From Viscum album (taxonomy: Eukaryota; Streptophyta; Magnoliopsida; Santalales; Viscaceae), in assembly GCA_963277665.1 (NCBI GenBank), contig OY728131.1:1396268688-1396332687 (forward strand): a stretch of DNA of 64,000 nt, read 5' to 3'. Under the pieces are notes generated by a model, which saw only the letters and a program-made list of their open reading frames with translations, was not told where the DNA came from and searched no databases. The position numbers and the translations under genes were made by a program. Of this stretch, positions 36,500-48,169 are shown piece after piece; position 1 is the stretch's first letter, and each line of letters opens with the position of its first letter.

Positions 36500-38186
36500 C
36501 CCATATCAACATGCCAATCCTATTTAACCATGCCTAAATTCCATCATTTTTTCCTGGGTGAATTTAATAATGTGTCAATGACACTATCACATACATTTTT
36601 TCTACCTTAAAAATATCAAGAAAATTCCTAACATACAAAAAATTGCAGTATGGTAATTCAAAAAGGTGATCTCTACTTCCAACAGGTTTTTATATGGTTT
36701 TCCAAAAAATGTTTACCAGGATTAGTGTTCATATATTTTTCTTTCTCAATTAGTTGATTTACCTATTAGTGGATACAGTTTTTGGGATTCTACTGAACTA
36801 CCATCGAATGATTTCTTACAATATTGTTATTTATGTCATCGGGGAAAAAATATATGATGTCCAAGAAACACAATCCATAATAAAATTTTCAACCCAATTG
36901 ACTCTGTACCTTGTTCACAAATTAGAAAACCAAGATTTTATTTAATTATATATCTTGAAGATTTTTTATAAGTAATAGAGTCATTTTTCATCTCGTACAA
37001 CTTCTCTCTCCATGTCAAATATTAATTTCTATAAGCATTATACAATGTAACACACGAATCCAACAATGATTTTAAATCATTGATCAATTGATCATAATAA
37101 ACATCAATATCATTACTCAGTTGTTTTGTTCCTGATATAAGTAGAGATAACATAGTGTGTTTTCATTTCATATATAATCACTCTATAAATTTATAATTTA
37201 ACAACATTGATGACCATGTACTATGAGTGATGCTTTTATAACCAAAAGGATTCACTCCAATTATAGACATCATAAGATAAAGGTTTCATAGCTTGTTTCC
37301 AAATTCATGATACTCATGCTAAATTTTATTTACCTGAGGAGAGTCCTTTTGGAAATGAATTTCCCCATTTTTATTTCTTGTATATGCATGCCATGTCAAT
37401 ATCCTTGTAGTCTCTTTACTTCTATATAGGCGCCAAAACTATGGAATGATTTAGAAGTATCATACATCTTTTTTAGTACCTCATCATTATATATTCTATT
37501 GATACCTACAACACATTGGGAATTTTTTAAGTGATTTTTGGTCAATTTAAAATAGTATACAGTAATTTGGATATGAATTTATTCATTAAAAGATCATACC
37601 CATTGAACATATCATTGGTTTAACATCATATGTCCAGTAAGCAACATCATTATATTCCGGGAAATTTTATTCAAGAGATAAATTTGTTCATTAAAACTGA
37701 AATTACTCCACTTATTTAGAGACTTTATATTATATAGCTTTGGTATGGATGAATGTGTTGAATATTTAGTATGATCTGAATAAAATGGTGTCTTTTCACA
37801 AATATTTAACTTCTCAAAAAAAATTACAATCATTATGTTCATCCTCAAGTGTAATTATCATTTATTCAATATGATATTCATCATCATTCACACCTATAAT
37901 CAAATCCTTAATATTGTCTTCATCATTTTTCACATTTGTAATCATATCGAATGATCCCTAAAAAGTTATTTTGTCCCTATCACTAGATATATTCACTGTT
38001 CCCATGTTTAGTCCAACATTTATAACTTTGATTTATTCCAAGATAGATCAAGTATTCATCCAACTCCTCCGAACTAATTAGTCTTGAATAACAATAGTGT
38101 AAAAGCATATAAGGGATTTGATAGGGGTAATGATCCCTTACAAAAGTGATGAACTCTTTCACACCATTATCATAATGTTTTTTCAT
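36500..38186 (-). pseudogene. TNP2-type transposase remnant with transposase-associated domain, inverted copy
   Basis: The - strand frame 38,186-37,983 reads YDNGVKEFITFV, then SSEELDEYLIYLGI and SYKCWTKHGN. This is the transposase-associated domain pattern with G...F..FA, the eV..HLi..GF segment and Y..W..HGE. The next frame, 37,848-37,612, reads FFEKLNICEKTPFY, DHTKYSTHSSIPKLYNIKSL and KWSNFSFNEQIYLL, matching the TNP2 start (LLED...LYPGCT..S.LS...RL..LK...GWSD.SF..LL..L). Cysteines of the associated domain are partly lost. Better preserved at its N-terminus than the + strand copy. Confidence 0.8.
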
Positions 38187-38499
38187 ATGTTTGGAATCTA
38201 AACATTTTCAATTCATATACTTGTTATTTGATTTATTAATAATTATATTTATAAAAATAAAGAACTACAGAAAAATAATTATCACCGAACCCACAAAATT
38301 TTATTCTTAATTAAACATTTAAGCTACATGAACTCATTGTTTAAAGACAATAAGAGTTGAATGATTCATATTGAGATGGTTTTGTAGTGATATAAATCAA
38401 TGATGTAATGGAATTTGTGATATATATAATTTTACAAACAATATAATTAAATTTTCATCAATTTCAAGACATAGAGAAAAAAGATAGTTTTTATAACTT

Positions 38500-38740
38500 C
38501 TATTATTGGGGATATAAAAAGAGGGAGAATTTGATGTTTATTCATTTCTATATTTGTTATATGGAAGGTTAGGTGGTGTTCTAGTGACTGGATTATTTGG
38601 ATATAAAGTAGATATTTTTTCAGATGTTGAAATTTTTAATAGGGACAAATAACAAGGTCTTAGGGAACCAACATTCAAAGAAACTAGGAGACAGGTATAA
38701 ATAATACGAAATAATATGGGGATGTTACAAATGATGATCA
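38500..38740 (-). repeat. Duplicated segment, copy 1
   Basis: It matches 39,410-39,640 over about 200 bases. Shared order: an ATAAAAAGAG start, TTCATTT or TTTATTT, GGTGGTGTTYTAGT, GGATT..TTGGAT, GATGTTGAAA or GATGATGAAA, GGTCTTRGG and CAAAGAAACT or GAAGAAACT. On the - strand it has a 67-codon frame (38,741-38,538) rich in Pro and Ser at the end. I do not recognise the product; it could be a first exon of the CACTA gene. Confidence 0.6.
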
Positions 38741-39409
38741 CGATTACAAATTAATGAGTTAACGAATGGTGGGAAAAGATAACGAACACACTAAAAATAA
38801 ATACACACTTTCTAATTAGAATCGATGTAGAAATTTAAGTGGAAGGAATCCTTAATTTAGTCAATTGGGTGAGTAACTATATGAGTGAAAATTTATAAAA
38901 CAATAGAGCACCAAATAAAAAAACTTTTTAATTAACCTACTTAATAATTATATGAAACTCTCTATTGTGTATGATAACTTTTTATATCATTTTACCTATA
39001 AGTAATTCATAACTGAACATTATATTAGAGGATTGTTATTCAAAATTCCTATTTTATATGTTAAGGAAAATGAAAAATTAAAAAAAAATTAGTTTCATAT
39101 TCCTATTAAGGAATGAAAATGGGAATAACTTGTTCATTTTAGTTCATAGAAAAAGGAAGGATACCAGAACATGGAGCGGATTTCCATCCATGCACTACAA
39201 AAACTTTTCCTAATTATTATTTTAAATCACCACTATATTTGAGAAGTGGGAAAAGTTTTTACAATTCATGGATGTTCCTTTAATCTACATCTTCATTAAA
39301 CCGGGAGCACCATGAAATTATTGTGATAAATTTTCAAAAGAAGATCTCATATATGATTAATTAGATGATATCTTAGATGATTAAATAGCAAGAGAAGATA
39401 AAAAAAGAA

Positions 39410-39640
39410 GTGGGTGATTGAAATAAAAAAGAGTGAGGAGTTGATGATTATTTATTTCTTCGCATGGTATGTGGTGGTCATAGTGGTGTTTTAGTTATAG
39501 GATTCTTAGGATTCGAAACTGGTCTTCTTTCAAATGATGAAAACATTGGTAGGTCCCTATCACTTGGTCTTGGGAGCCCAAAGTTTGAAGAAACTCTTTA
39601 TTTTAAATAGGGTTTCATGAATAATAGTTTTGTTCTATCT
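39410..39640 (-). repeat. Duplicated segment, copy 2
   Basis: Second copy of the 38,500-38,740 segment, about 0.9 kb away in the same orientation. No intact frame. Confidence 0.6.
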
Positions 39641-39901
39641 TAATAGGAAGAATAGATAAAATAAACTCAAAAAAATAACAAAACAATTACTTAAAGAAGT
39701 CCAATGGGGATTGGAATGATTGAAAGTGTGTCAAAGAGAAAGAATGTCGTGAAAAAAAATTCCCACACATTAACAAATTTTTTTAAACAAAATAAAATGA
39801 AAATAAATTTGATACAGGCTAAGGGTAGAGGATCAATAAAATAAAATGTGAGAAAATATATTAAATTTGAAAAAAGTATAATTTTTTCATTTTTACTGTC
39901 A

Positions 39902-39927
39902 AAATCACCCTAATTTTGGGGTGATTT
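39902..39927. repeat. Short perfect inverted repeat
   Basis: Arms AAATCACCC and GGGTGATTT, 9 of 9 bases paired, around an 8-base T-rich loop. It is unusual in composition for this AT-rich DNA. No adjacent gene explains it. Confidence 0.6.
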
Positions 39928-40499
39928 CAAATCTTCAATAAAGGAGAAAATAATTTCTTTGAGTTTCTCCACAAAGGATTTCTCTCTATCTAATATAATC
40001 ATTCCAAACATGTAAAATTTGTTTGAATCACTCCATTTTGTTTCCTTTCTCCTCAAATAATCACTGGAAAATGAGTTATTATGATTTTGGAAACAAATTT
40101 CTCTAGTATTTTGGATTGAAGCATGATGTTCTCATTTTTGGTGTGTCCTAACAAAGAAAATAAATCCATTTCGAAGGCAATGGAGAAAGGTAACGTTAGA
40201 GAATCGATTAAATTGGATATTGAAAAACATAATGAAGATTTAAAGTGATGTAAGATCAATTGATGGTCAATATAAATAATCACATGCATTTAATTTTTAT
40301 AGGTGAGATTCATTTGGGAAGTTCAAGGAGGAATAGTGATAGCGGGTGACTTTTACAAGAGTTGGAGCTACGTGAAGAAGAATGGCATGTTCGGGTTGAA
40401 TTTATAAGATCAGGGGGGTTACAAATTCTTTAAAAAAAGTGGTGATAAAGGTAGGTTTTATCAGCATTAAAATAATATTAAATGATAAATTGGTTTTTA

Positions 40500-41955
40500 A
40501 AAAGAATTTGTAAATAAAAAACAAAAAATTAAAAGAATATATATTAAATATGAATAAATTATTAAAAAAACTAAAAAATTTACATTATTAATGAATATAT
40601 AAACATAAATACATGAATGTTAGAAAATAGTTATATTAAATATAATTAAAAATGAAGATACTTCACAAATATAAATAAATGGATAATTTTTTTTATTTAT
40701 AAAAATTATTAAATAAATAAAAATTGACATATATTAAAATAATAATTAATATATATTGAAAATATTAAAACATAATAAATAAATATATAAAAATAAATAG
40801 TTTAAAAATCTTCTATTCTAAACAATATAAATATTAACAAATAATAAAAATGAATAAATAATATGAACAAAATAATATTAAAAATTAATAAATAAAATTA
40901 AATATAAAACAAAACTATTTAAAATAATGAATTCATAATATTAAGTACATGAGTTGTAAATACAAACAAAAAATTATGAAAATAATTAAAAATCCATTTA
41001 AGTGAATTAATTATATAGATTCCAAGCATTTTAAAATATTACAACTGAATAAATAAAATTGTATGAATAATAATAAAAAAATTAAAAACATGCTAAGGGT
41101 ATTAAAACATATATAATAATTAAGTATAGTTTATAAGATTAACTGCATTGGTTGTAAACACGTAAAAAATGAAGAAAATTCTAGAAAATTTATTTAAATA
41201 AATAAATTGTGTAAATTTCAAACATTTTTAAAATATTACAATATAATGAATATAATTGAATAAATATTAATTATATAAATATAAAACATATTAAGAGTAT
41301 TAAAACGTAGTAAAAAATTATGCCTAAAAATAATAAAAAGGAATAAACAATATTAAAGGAAAGAGTTTTAAAATTTATTAGATAAAATTGAATAAATTAC
41401 AAAAAATACATTCAAAAGTGAATTTGGAACTATAATTACATTAATTAAAGGCACATAAAAATGAATAAATAGATATTATTAATTACATAAATAAAAAAAT
41501 TATTAAAAATATATATTTTATTGAATACAAAATTTTTTAAATTAAAATGTATTTATATGAATAAATTATATAAATTTCAATCATATTAAAAATATTAAAA
41601 CATTATAAATGAAAATAAATATATATTAATGATATAAATTATAATAAAATTGGAAATACTAAAACATATTATGTAACTATGTATAAATTTTCAAAAATGT
41701 ATAAATTCCAAATAGTTTAAAAATTAATAAATATGAAAAATGAAAAAATTAATATTAATTAAAATAATATTAAACTGAATAAAAAAATAAAAAGATATAT
41801 ATATTAATTATTTAAATTAGAAAATTATTAAAAAATTCAATTAAATTTATTAATTATATAAATTTTAAGTATATTTTTAAATGTAAAATATTAAAAAATG
41901 AATAAATATTATTCATTTAAATTACAAACTTATTGAAAATATTACACAGTAAATA
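40500..41955. repeat. Very AT-rich degenerate repeat, left part
   Basis: A-rich DNA in which a block with TTATATAAATTTCAAACAT followed by TTTTAAAATATTACAA recurs with changes near 41,011, 41,211, 41,567 and 41,851. A GTTGTAAACAYG block precedes it near 40,950 and 41,152. The same blocks recur at 43,525-43,620 beyond the LINE, so the LINE was inserted into this repeat. No coding potential. Confidence 0.65.
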
Positions 41956-41959
41956 AATA

Positions 41960-43340
41960 CATGGAAGGTGAGCATGTAGACAAATCTAAACTTATAGAGT
42001 ACTCTATATCTTGAGAAACCTATTAAAGAAATCATTGTTTTCCCTCTCAATAAGCAGCATCTATCCATTTTTAATTTCTGTCACACTACTCCAACACATG
42101 ACATGGTCATTCTGCCTCAGATCTCTATTGAAATGTAGAGTTACAACTTCATGGATAGAGATATTCTTATTTGGACACCAAATAGGAATGGTATCCTCAA
42201 TACAAAAGAATTTTATGAGTCTAATGGTCAAGGGAATTTTTTCACTCCTTCTTGGTTGTCTAAATAAATATTTCTTTTCATCTATCTATAAAAGTCCTTG
42301 TAACCATGGAAAATCATGAAAATTAGTAGCCCACATAGGATCAAATGTAGCTTTTCATCTTCTATCTTACTTTAATCTTCCTTATCTTCATGGTGGAGGT
42401 GCAATATGATTATCACCATTTCATCAGCTACAGTTTCATTTCAAAAAATTGGAAATACTTGCACAAAATATTTGGCATAAATCTTTATAATAATAGTCAT
42501 ATTCGGGATCTATTTGTGTCTACTAATGATGCTGATTACAGTGAGTAGATAAGAAACCAATTGTACTCTACCAAAACTACTACAATTGGGCAAATAAGGA
42601 ACACCAGGATAGAGCTAGTATTAAACAACCATCCATTCTCCATAAATGTGGTAAACATCACCATATATGTTTTATGCATCAAGAGTCCAAACATGTTCTA
42701 TGGAAAATTCTTTCTTAGAACATAACACACTTCGGTTTCATAGTGTTCATGGTAGGGAAAGAAGGCCACTTATAATGAAGTACATATAATGGATTCCACA
42801 CATCCCCCCATGGATCAAATTAAATATTGATGGTGCGGTATATGGTGCGCCTTTCCACTTAGGGTGTGGAGATTCCTTTCAGACATATCTTGGGTTCGTT
42901 AAAGGGTGCTTATGTCACTATGTTGAAATTGGTACTCCTTTGCAGTTGAACTATGGGCTATGACACAAACTGTTAAACATGTTGTTCATCATTGAAGGTA
43001 TAAAATCTGGATTGAGTCTAACTCAACACTCATCCTTGAAGCATTTAGGACAAGAAAAATCGATGTGTTATGGAGAGTTCTCCCATAATTGATCAATTGG
43101 TTCAAACAACATGGATGATAAACCAAATGGTGTCACATGTCTATAGTGAATCCAATCAAGTGGTAGATGATTTATGAAAGATGGAATTTATGGAGACGAT
43201 GTCAATGTGGTCTTCTGAGAAACCTGATAATTGCTTCTCCTTCATTGACATGAATATGAGGGGTGTAATTCATTCCTGACTTTGTAAAATCCATTTTGTT
43301 GTATGTCTTCCTTTTTTTATTTTTATTAATAAATTGTAGG
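41960..43340 (+). mobile_element. LINE (L1-type) 3' fragment
   Basis: Only the last part of ORF2 is present, ending near a TTTTTTTATTTTTATTAATAA tract at 43,312-43,332 rather than a clean poly(A). It interrupts the AT-rich repeat that continues at 43,345. The 5' truncation is usual for LINEs. No target-site duplication could be identified. Confidence 0.7.
42080..43190 (+). pseudogene. LINE ORF2 C-terminus: post-RT region and RNase H
   Basis: Near 42,150-42,260 the + strand reads DILIWTPNRNG, then NTKEFYESNGQG and a P.WLSK segment. This is the plant LINE block D.LIW....SG.FSV..AY....... .PW.K.IW that follows the RT domain. After a decayed stretch with CGKHHH-type residues, 42,820-43,180 reads IKLNIDGAVYGAPFHLGCGD and then LGFVKGC, the RNase H pattern VKIN.DGA..GNP..AG.G. 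with the first catalytic Asp. The end resembles the VSH.YREGNQVAD tail. Frameshifts separate the pieces. Confidence 0.7.
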
Positions 43341-43838
43341 ACCATATATTCTTGGGTCCTGAATATTTTGAGAAATATATGTATAAATAAATTATATAAA
43401 ATGATTAAACACCAAAACATATTAAAATAATTAAATACTAAAAATAATTAATATTAAATGAATTAATTTTAAAATGAATAAATATAATTTAATAGAAAAC
43501 CCATTTAAAATGAATTCATATGACTATGATCATGAATTGTAAACATGTATAGAAATGAATAAAATTTTAAAAAATTAATTTAAATACCTTAATTATATAA
43601 ATTTCAAACATTTTTAAAATATTACAAATTAATAAATAAAATTTAATAAATAATAATCTTATAAATTATAAACATGTTATAAATAAAACATTCTAAATAA
43701 ATATGTATTGATTTTTAAAATTGAAAAAATTCACGAAATATTATATCAAAAATAAAAATATATACTTTAAATGAAAAACAAATATTAAAAATTTGTATAG
43801 TATATTAGATACAAATTATATACATATGTCATGTACAT
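43341..43838. repeat. Very AT-rich degenerate repeat, right part
   Basis: Continues the repeat of 40,500-41,955: TTATATAAATTTCAAACAT followed by TTTTAAAATATTACAA recurs at 43,592. Composition changes sharply at 43,839, where the giant element begins. Confidence 0.65.
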
Positions 43839-45319
43839 TGTAGGGTCCTGAAAAATCTGCAAAACAATTTTTACCCAAATCCCCCAAAAGAATTCAGGAA
43901 AATAATCGAAGAAGAGTCACAACAAAAAGGGATCGGTCCGAGAACCAGTCCATGGAGGCGCAACGTTGCTAGGCACCACGTGGCACCTCCTACGAGAACC
44001 ATTGTCGTTTGAAAAATGGAGGCAGAGAGCCTCTGCGGTCGCGAGGCAAGATGGGTGCCAGTCCGGTTCACCATCAAGAACTGCCCTAACCGCGGACCGT
44101 GTCGATCGGTCCAAGCCGCACCCGCTGTCGTTCGCAGAATAGAGGCGGAACCCTCCACATCCGCGGAGTACTCCCTGAGTTCGCCTCGTGGAGGGGGGGG
44201 AAGCATTCAATACCCACTGCGAATCGCGGATTGACCAAGTTAGTTGTGAATAGGGTTATGGGCTTCCAAAAAAGGTGCCGCGTGGCCACAGATACATTCC
44301 TTTCCCCACTCTATTAAAGGAGACTGTGGAGGAAAGAAAAGTGATCAGAGAACAGGAATTGGATTCGAAGGGATAAGAGATCAGTTGAAGGAAGGCTTTG
44401 GATTTCTCAAAAAGCGAAATTCCCATCTGCGAACCACTGCAGGTATATGAATTAAGAAGGAATCGTAAAATGCATAATAAATTGGTGAACCGCGAACCTA
44501 AAATAACAAAAAAAGGAGAACCTTGAACCATACCCCCAATGCGGATGACTTCCCCGTGGACCAAGGATTGTATTCCCCTTTTCCCATCCTTCGCACCGAG
44601 TAGCACCCTCCAACGTGGGTGAATCCCTGACCGACAACCCTTCAACCGGCGCAACCCTTGGCCGCCATTCCCACCTTGAACCCTCCGCGAACCACCCAAG
44701 ATCGCAGATTGAACCCGAAGTTGCGAACCACCCTGGTTCATGCATTAAACCTGAAGCCTCAAACCGTCCTGGTTCGTGGGACGCCAATCAGTCTGAGGAC
44801 CACCCATGTTCGCAGACAACTTCTCCAGCCGCGTGGCACTTTCGCACGCGAAGGGCACCACCACCTATACCTCTCGGGGGCTCACCAAATACTTTAGTGT
44901 TCTCATTTCCAGAGCTAGGTAAAATCCTTCCAATCCAGCAAGGTCCTCCGCAACGCCCTCATTGGCCTATTCGTCGGCCCTGAGTTGAGGCCTCCTCCAG
45001 AGCCGCCGGATCCGCATGGTGTGACTTTCAGGCACATCAGCGCGCCATTTTGAGTTCACATTACCATGGTAAACTGGGGCAAAGGGGTTTCCCCGACCCT
45101 TGAGAGATTACCAAATCATTCATGGGTTCACATTCTCATGGTAATGTGGAGTCTGAGCTCAGGAATCCCTTTTCTGCCCCTCCACTTGTTGAGGGTTCCT
45201 CGAAGATGGTAAAATACCCATCAGAAGGAAGCCCTCGTGCACTGTAAGAGAGGAGATGGGCACAGGAGAACCCCCTTTCCCTCTCCCGCTGGGCTTTGCT
45301 ACCCCGGGCGTCCATCACG

Positions 45320-45586
45320 GAGTAAGCCCCAACCTTCTAGTCCTCCTCAGAGTGTAAGCCCCAATTCATCACCCTGGGCCACCCTCATGCGTAAGCCCCA
45401 CTCCACTTCTCACGGACGCACCATTCACAACGTGATCCTTTGGTCCCTGCCACCTCTTGTTTATCACACCAAGCATGACTCAAGTGGGCTTAGAGTAAGC
45501 ACTGACCATGAAATCCTCTTATGGGCCTCCTCAAAGTGTAAGCCCCAATCCATCATTCTGGGCTGCCCCAGATCGTAAGCCCCACG
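45320..45586. repeat. GTAAGCCCCA direct repeats in the LTR
   Basis: The word occurs at about 45,321, 45,353, 45,391, 45,538 and 45,575, usually followed by AATTCATC, AATCCATC or ACTCC and linked by GGGCC/GGGCT-containing spacers of 32-150 bases. Function unknown. Confidence 0.7.
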
Positions 45587-45596
45587 CCAAAGCGAA

Positions 45597-45638
45597 CTAC
45601 GTGGACTTTGATCCCTGCCTCTTAGACAGGGTACGTAG
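45597..45638. repeat. Stem-loop SL1 in the LTR
   Basis: The outer arms CTACGT and ACGTAG pair, as do the inner arms CCCTG and CAGGG, around a CTCTTAGA-type loop. The same design recurs at 45,720 and four times at 57,880-58,442. Similar CTACGT...TTGAT...TACGTAGG motifs are, to my knowledge, common in plant Tat-type LTRs and leaders. Confidence 0.75.
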
Positions 45639-45719
45639 GAAGCCTCTATGAGGTTCAATCCCACCACCTATCGGACCACCTGGTCTCTCTTCACATCGGT
45701 TCCCCGACACCTATGCGAA

Positions 45720-45761
45720 CTACGTGGACTCTGATCCCTGTCTCCTAGACATGGTACGTAG
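45720..45761. repeat. Stem-loop SL2 in the LTR
   Basis: CTACGT and ACGTAG arms with CCTGTCT and AGACATGG inside. It is 123 bases after SL1 and nearly identical to it over 50 bases. Confidence 0.75.
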
Positions 45762-46225
45762 GAAGCCTCCAAGGGGTTCAAGCCCAACAACCGGTCGATC
45801 TGATCATCTCCACATCAGTTCACTGCACCACTCATAGTGCCGCCTCAAGTGAGTTCCAACCCTTCAGGGTCATTAATCCAGCGAGGGATGGTAAACCTCA
45901 GGAATAAATGATTATGAACCCCTGCGTCCATTTGACCGTTGCCCATCAAGGTTAAATCAGTGGATACTCTGTTTGGGTATAAACCAAATATTCGTGAACA
46001 TATGAATACGTCTTAAATCTATAAGAGAGTTCCGGAATAATAATTAATTCCCCTCAAAAAGGGTGTGATGAACCCTAATTCCTATCCTCTCGACCAATGT
46101 GAGTTCTTAAGAGTCGTTGGTCAGACCATCCGGTGAATGCCTGCCTTTGGAAAGAAGGTCCATCAATCATTGGATACGGAGCCATTGGGCGTTTCGTTGC
46201 TGAAAACCAGAGCGAAATAAAAAAA

Positions 46226-46245
46226 TAGTGAACCCGACATGAATC
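46226..46245 (+). other. Primer binding site, tRNA-Trp type
   Basis: TAGTGAACCCGACATGAATC matches the complement of the 3' end of plant tRNA-Trp (TGGTGAACCCGACGTGAATC as I recall it) at 18 of 20 positions. Both differences are G-to-A. It lies just after the LTR end and 125 bases before ORF1. Confidence 0.65.
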
Positions 46246-47040
46246 TTTAACCAAACTTGATGGATTCAACTTAATCTCACACTGTGACCCCTTACGCTCC
46301 AAAGGAGGGCCATGCGAGGTCATTAATTACGCATGGGATTATGAGATGCTGCTTTGATGGGTTTTCTGCTTGTATTTTCTAAAATGTTTCACAGGCACTA
46401 CTTTTATAACTCCCTTCCATCCAATGGAATCACAAAGGAACTCACAAGTGCGCACTTCCAACGACGTAAGGACAAGACTTCCTCAACAACGGAGGACCCC
46501 GTCACCCTCCCAGCATCTTCAACGCTGGGTTTCAGACGTGCTGATCCGAGAGTACCACATGAATCGTACTCTCCCAACGGTGGAGGCCCCCATGCACACC
46601 CTCCAATCCATCAAGATTCATCGGTCGGCTGCCCAGCAACGACCGCAATGGCGGACCAAGACAGCCCCTATCGTTGTATCCAACCGTTTTGGGATTCTAT
46701 CCCCGGAATGGTACAATTCGTACCTACCTTATCATAGGGAGGAAGATGAGGTCGACGTTGAGGACTTCATCCCTATCAAACGGGGGTTCCAATCTCAGGC
46801 CCCCGCCGAAAGGCGTCATTGCGGTCACATCGCAACTCAACATCCTCGCGCCGAGGAGGATGTTTCCCCGAGGATTCAGGCCTACGCTCCACGAGCTCCA
46901 GCCCCTCGGACCACCCGACGAGGGCGGCGAACGTACAAACAGAGGCCGGTTATCACCCTGGTCCCTGAGGAGGAGCTCCGCTACCCAGTCACGGAGACGT
47001 ACAATGAACAGGAACCTACACATGTTTGCTCCTCCCAAGC

Positions 47041-47408
47041 CCGCCATCCAGACATGGTGGCATCATATGAGCCGACGCGCATCCCCGCCGAGCTCTATCA
47101 AGCCTGTCGCTCACACAGGATGACACTTAATAGGTAGGAACCTCTCCCTTCCCAGGGTCATGAATCCCCCCAACCTGACATGGTGGTGACCCGGCACCTG
47201 CAGGACCAGCTCCCGACAGTTGCATCAGACATCCACCATCCTGATATGGTTCCGATCAACAAATCCCACTACCCAGATGTGGCCGAAAATCATAGGCAGG
47301 TGCATCTCCCCGCTAACAAAGGCCACCCACTCGATATGGTGGCAAACCAATATATGCAGGGTCATCTCCATGCAGATTCAAGTAAATTCTGCCACCCCGA
47401 TGTGGCTA
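47041..47408 (+). repeat. HPDMV-type coding repeats in ORF1
   Basis: The residues H-x-P-D-M/V-V recur at DNA positions about 47,044, 47,171, 47,233, 47,267, 47,325 and 47,391, as a CCAGACATGGTGGC-type word. The spacing is irregular (34-130 bases) and the frame is kept throughout except for one stop. Confidence 0.7.
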
Positions 47409-48169
47409 CAAACGGAGAGAGAAACTGGTGTATCTCAATACAGGGGCAGGTTCGTTCACCTTCCCCGACACATGAGAGTCATCAGTACCCACTGACCACT
47501 GCAGGACTGGAGCAGGATATTCCTACTCCGATACCAGAATGGGCCGTCATACCCATTCTAGCCAATGATGTCTCTCTATATATCCTGGAAATTATGGAGG
47601 AGTAGGTATCGATCCCAGATCATATCTTGCAGACTTTCCAGCATATAATTGCATCGGCGGCAACAGCAAGGACTCGGGCCCGTGAGCCCGTCTCCCCAAT
47701 TGAGGCGACTCATCTAAGAGACGAGAGAGCTACCTCAGAGCAGATCGGCATCCCTGCATCAGCCTAGGAGGGTCTCCATCTATATTCCACGACGCAAGGG
47801 AAACTGGATCGAGCAGCTTCACTCGTTCCCACTGGGGGACACATGTCCATCATGGTGGATGCTCTAGAGCAGGCATATATCCCTGATAAAAGTAAATATG
47901 TTCGTCGGCGTATCTCGGCGGCATCCTCGGATCCAATTAGACAGGGACCCAAAGGCAGTGAAGGTGGTTGTCAACTGCAGATGGTCCCCGCTGCCCGCAA
48001 AAGAGCACCCCGAACATGCCGAGGGCAACCGAAAAATAAAGAGTGGGTTCATGACTCCGCTCTGCTGGAAGCTATGGATTCTGATGCTACTAAGTATGCA
48101 TCAAAGGCTCGAAACGCCACCCACCCATTACCATATTATGGGAGTGGCAGTAATAGTTGCAAAGCTCCT

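Larger units (their letters stand above)
33310..38190 (-). mobile_element. CACTA (En/Spm) transposon, - strand copy
   Basis: The same domain order as the + strand copy, read leftwards: transposase-associated domain at 37,983-38,186, TNP2, DUF4218, DUF4216, then the Transposase_24-like part. Positions mirror the + strand copy with a coordinate sum near 61,130 throughout (for example 25,230 with 35,880, and 27,550 with 33,640). The DUF8039 and C48 part is missing; the 181-bp array lies where it would be. Terminal repeats were not found. Confidence 0.75.
38190..40500. other. AT-rich stretch upstream of the inverted CACTA
   Basis: It contains a duplicated segment (38,500-38,740 and 39,410-39,640) and a short perfect hairpin at 39,902. 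A less AT-rich patch at 40,310-40,430 has no recognisable frame. By position it is the 5' flank, and possibly the subterminal region, of the - strand CACTA element. Confidence 0.45.
43839..46209 (+). repeat. 5' LTR of the giant Tat element
   Basis: The start at TGTAGGGTCCTG coincides with an abrupt jump from about one-quarter GC to about one-half GC. The end at ...AACCA lies 16 bases before the primer site. No second LTR is in the window, so both limits are inferred. A TATA-like CTATTAAAGG stands at 44,311. Between 45,320 and 45,590 the word GTAAGCCCCA is repeated at least five times. Two stem-loops of a widespread CTACGT...ACGTAG type lie near the end. Open frames on both strands at 43,871-44,790 overlap one another and look like chance frames in GC-richer DNA. 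Confidence 0.65.

Noticed and set aside
22940..38190. CACTA terminal inverted repeats
   Set aside because: CACTA words occur in the region, but none at matching inverted ends with a 3-bp duplication that I could verify by eye.
43871..45670. Overlapping open frames on both strands (up to 161 codons) in the Tat LTR
   Set aside because: They overlap each other in several frames and both directions, match no domain and lie within the LTR. GC-richer DNA simply has fewer stops.
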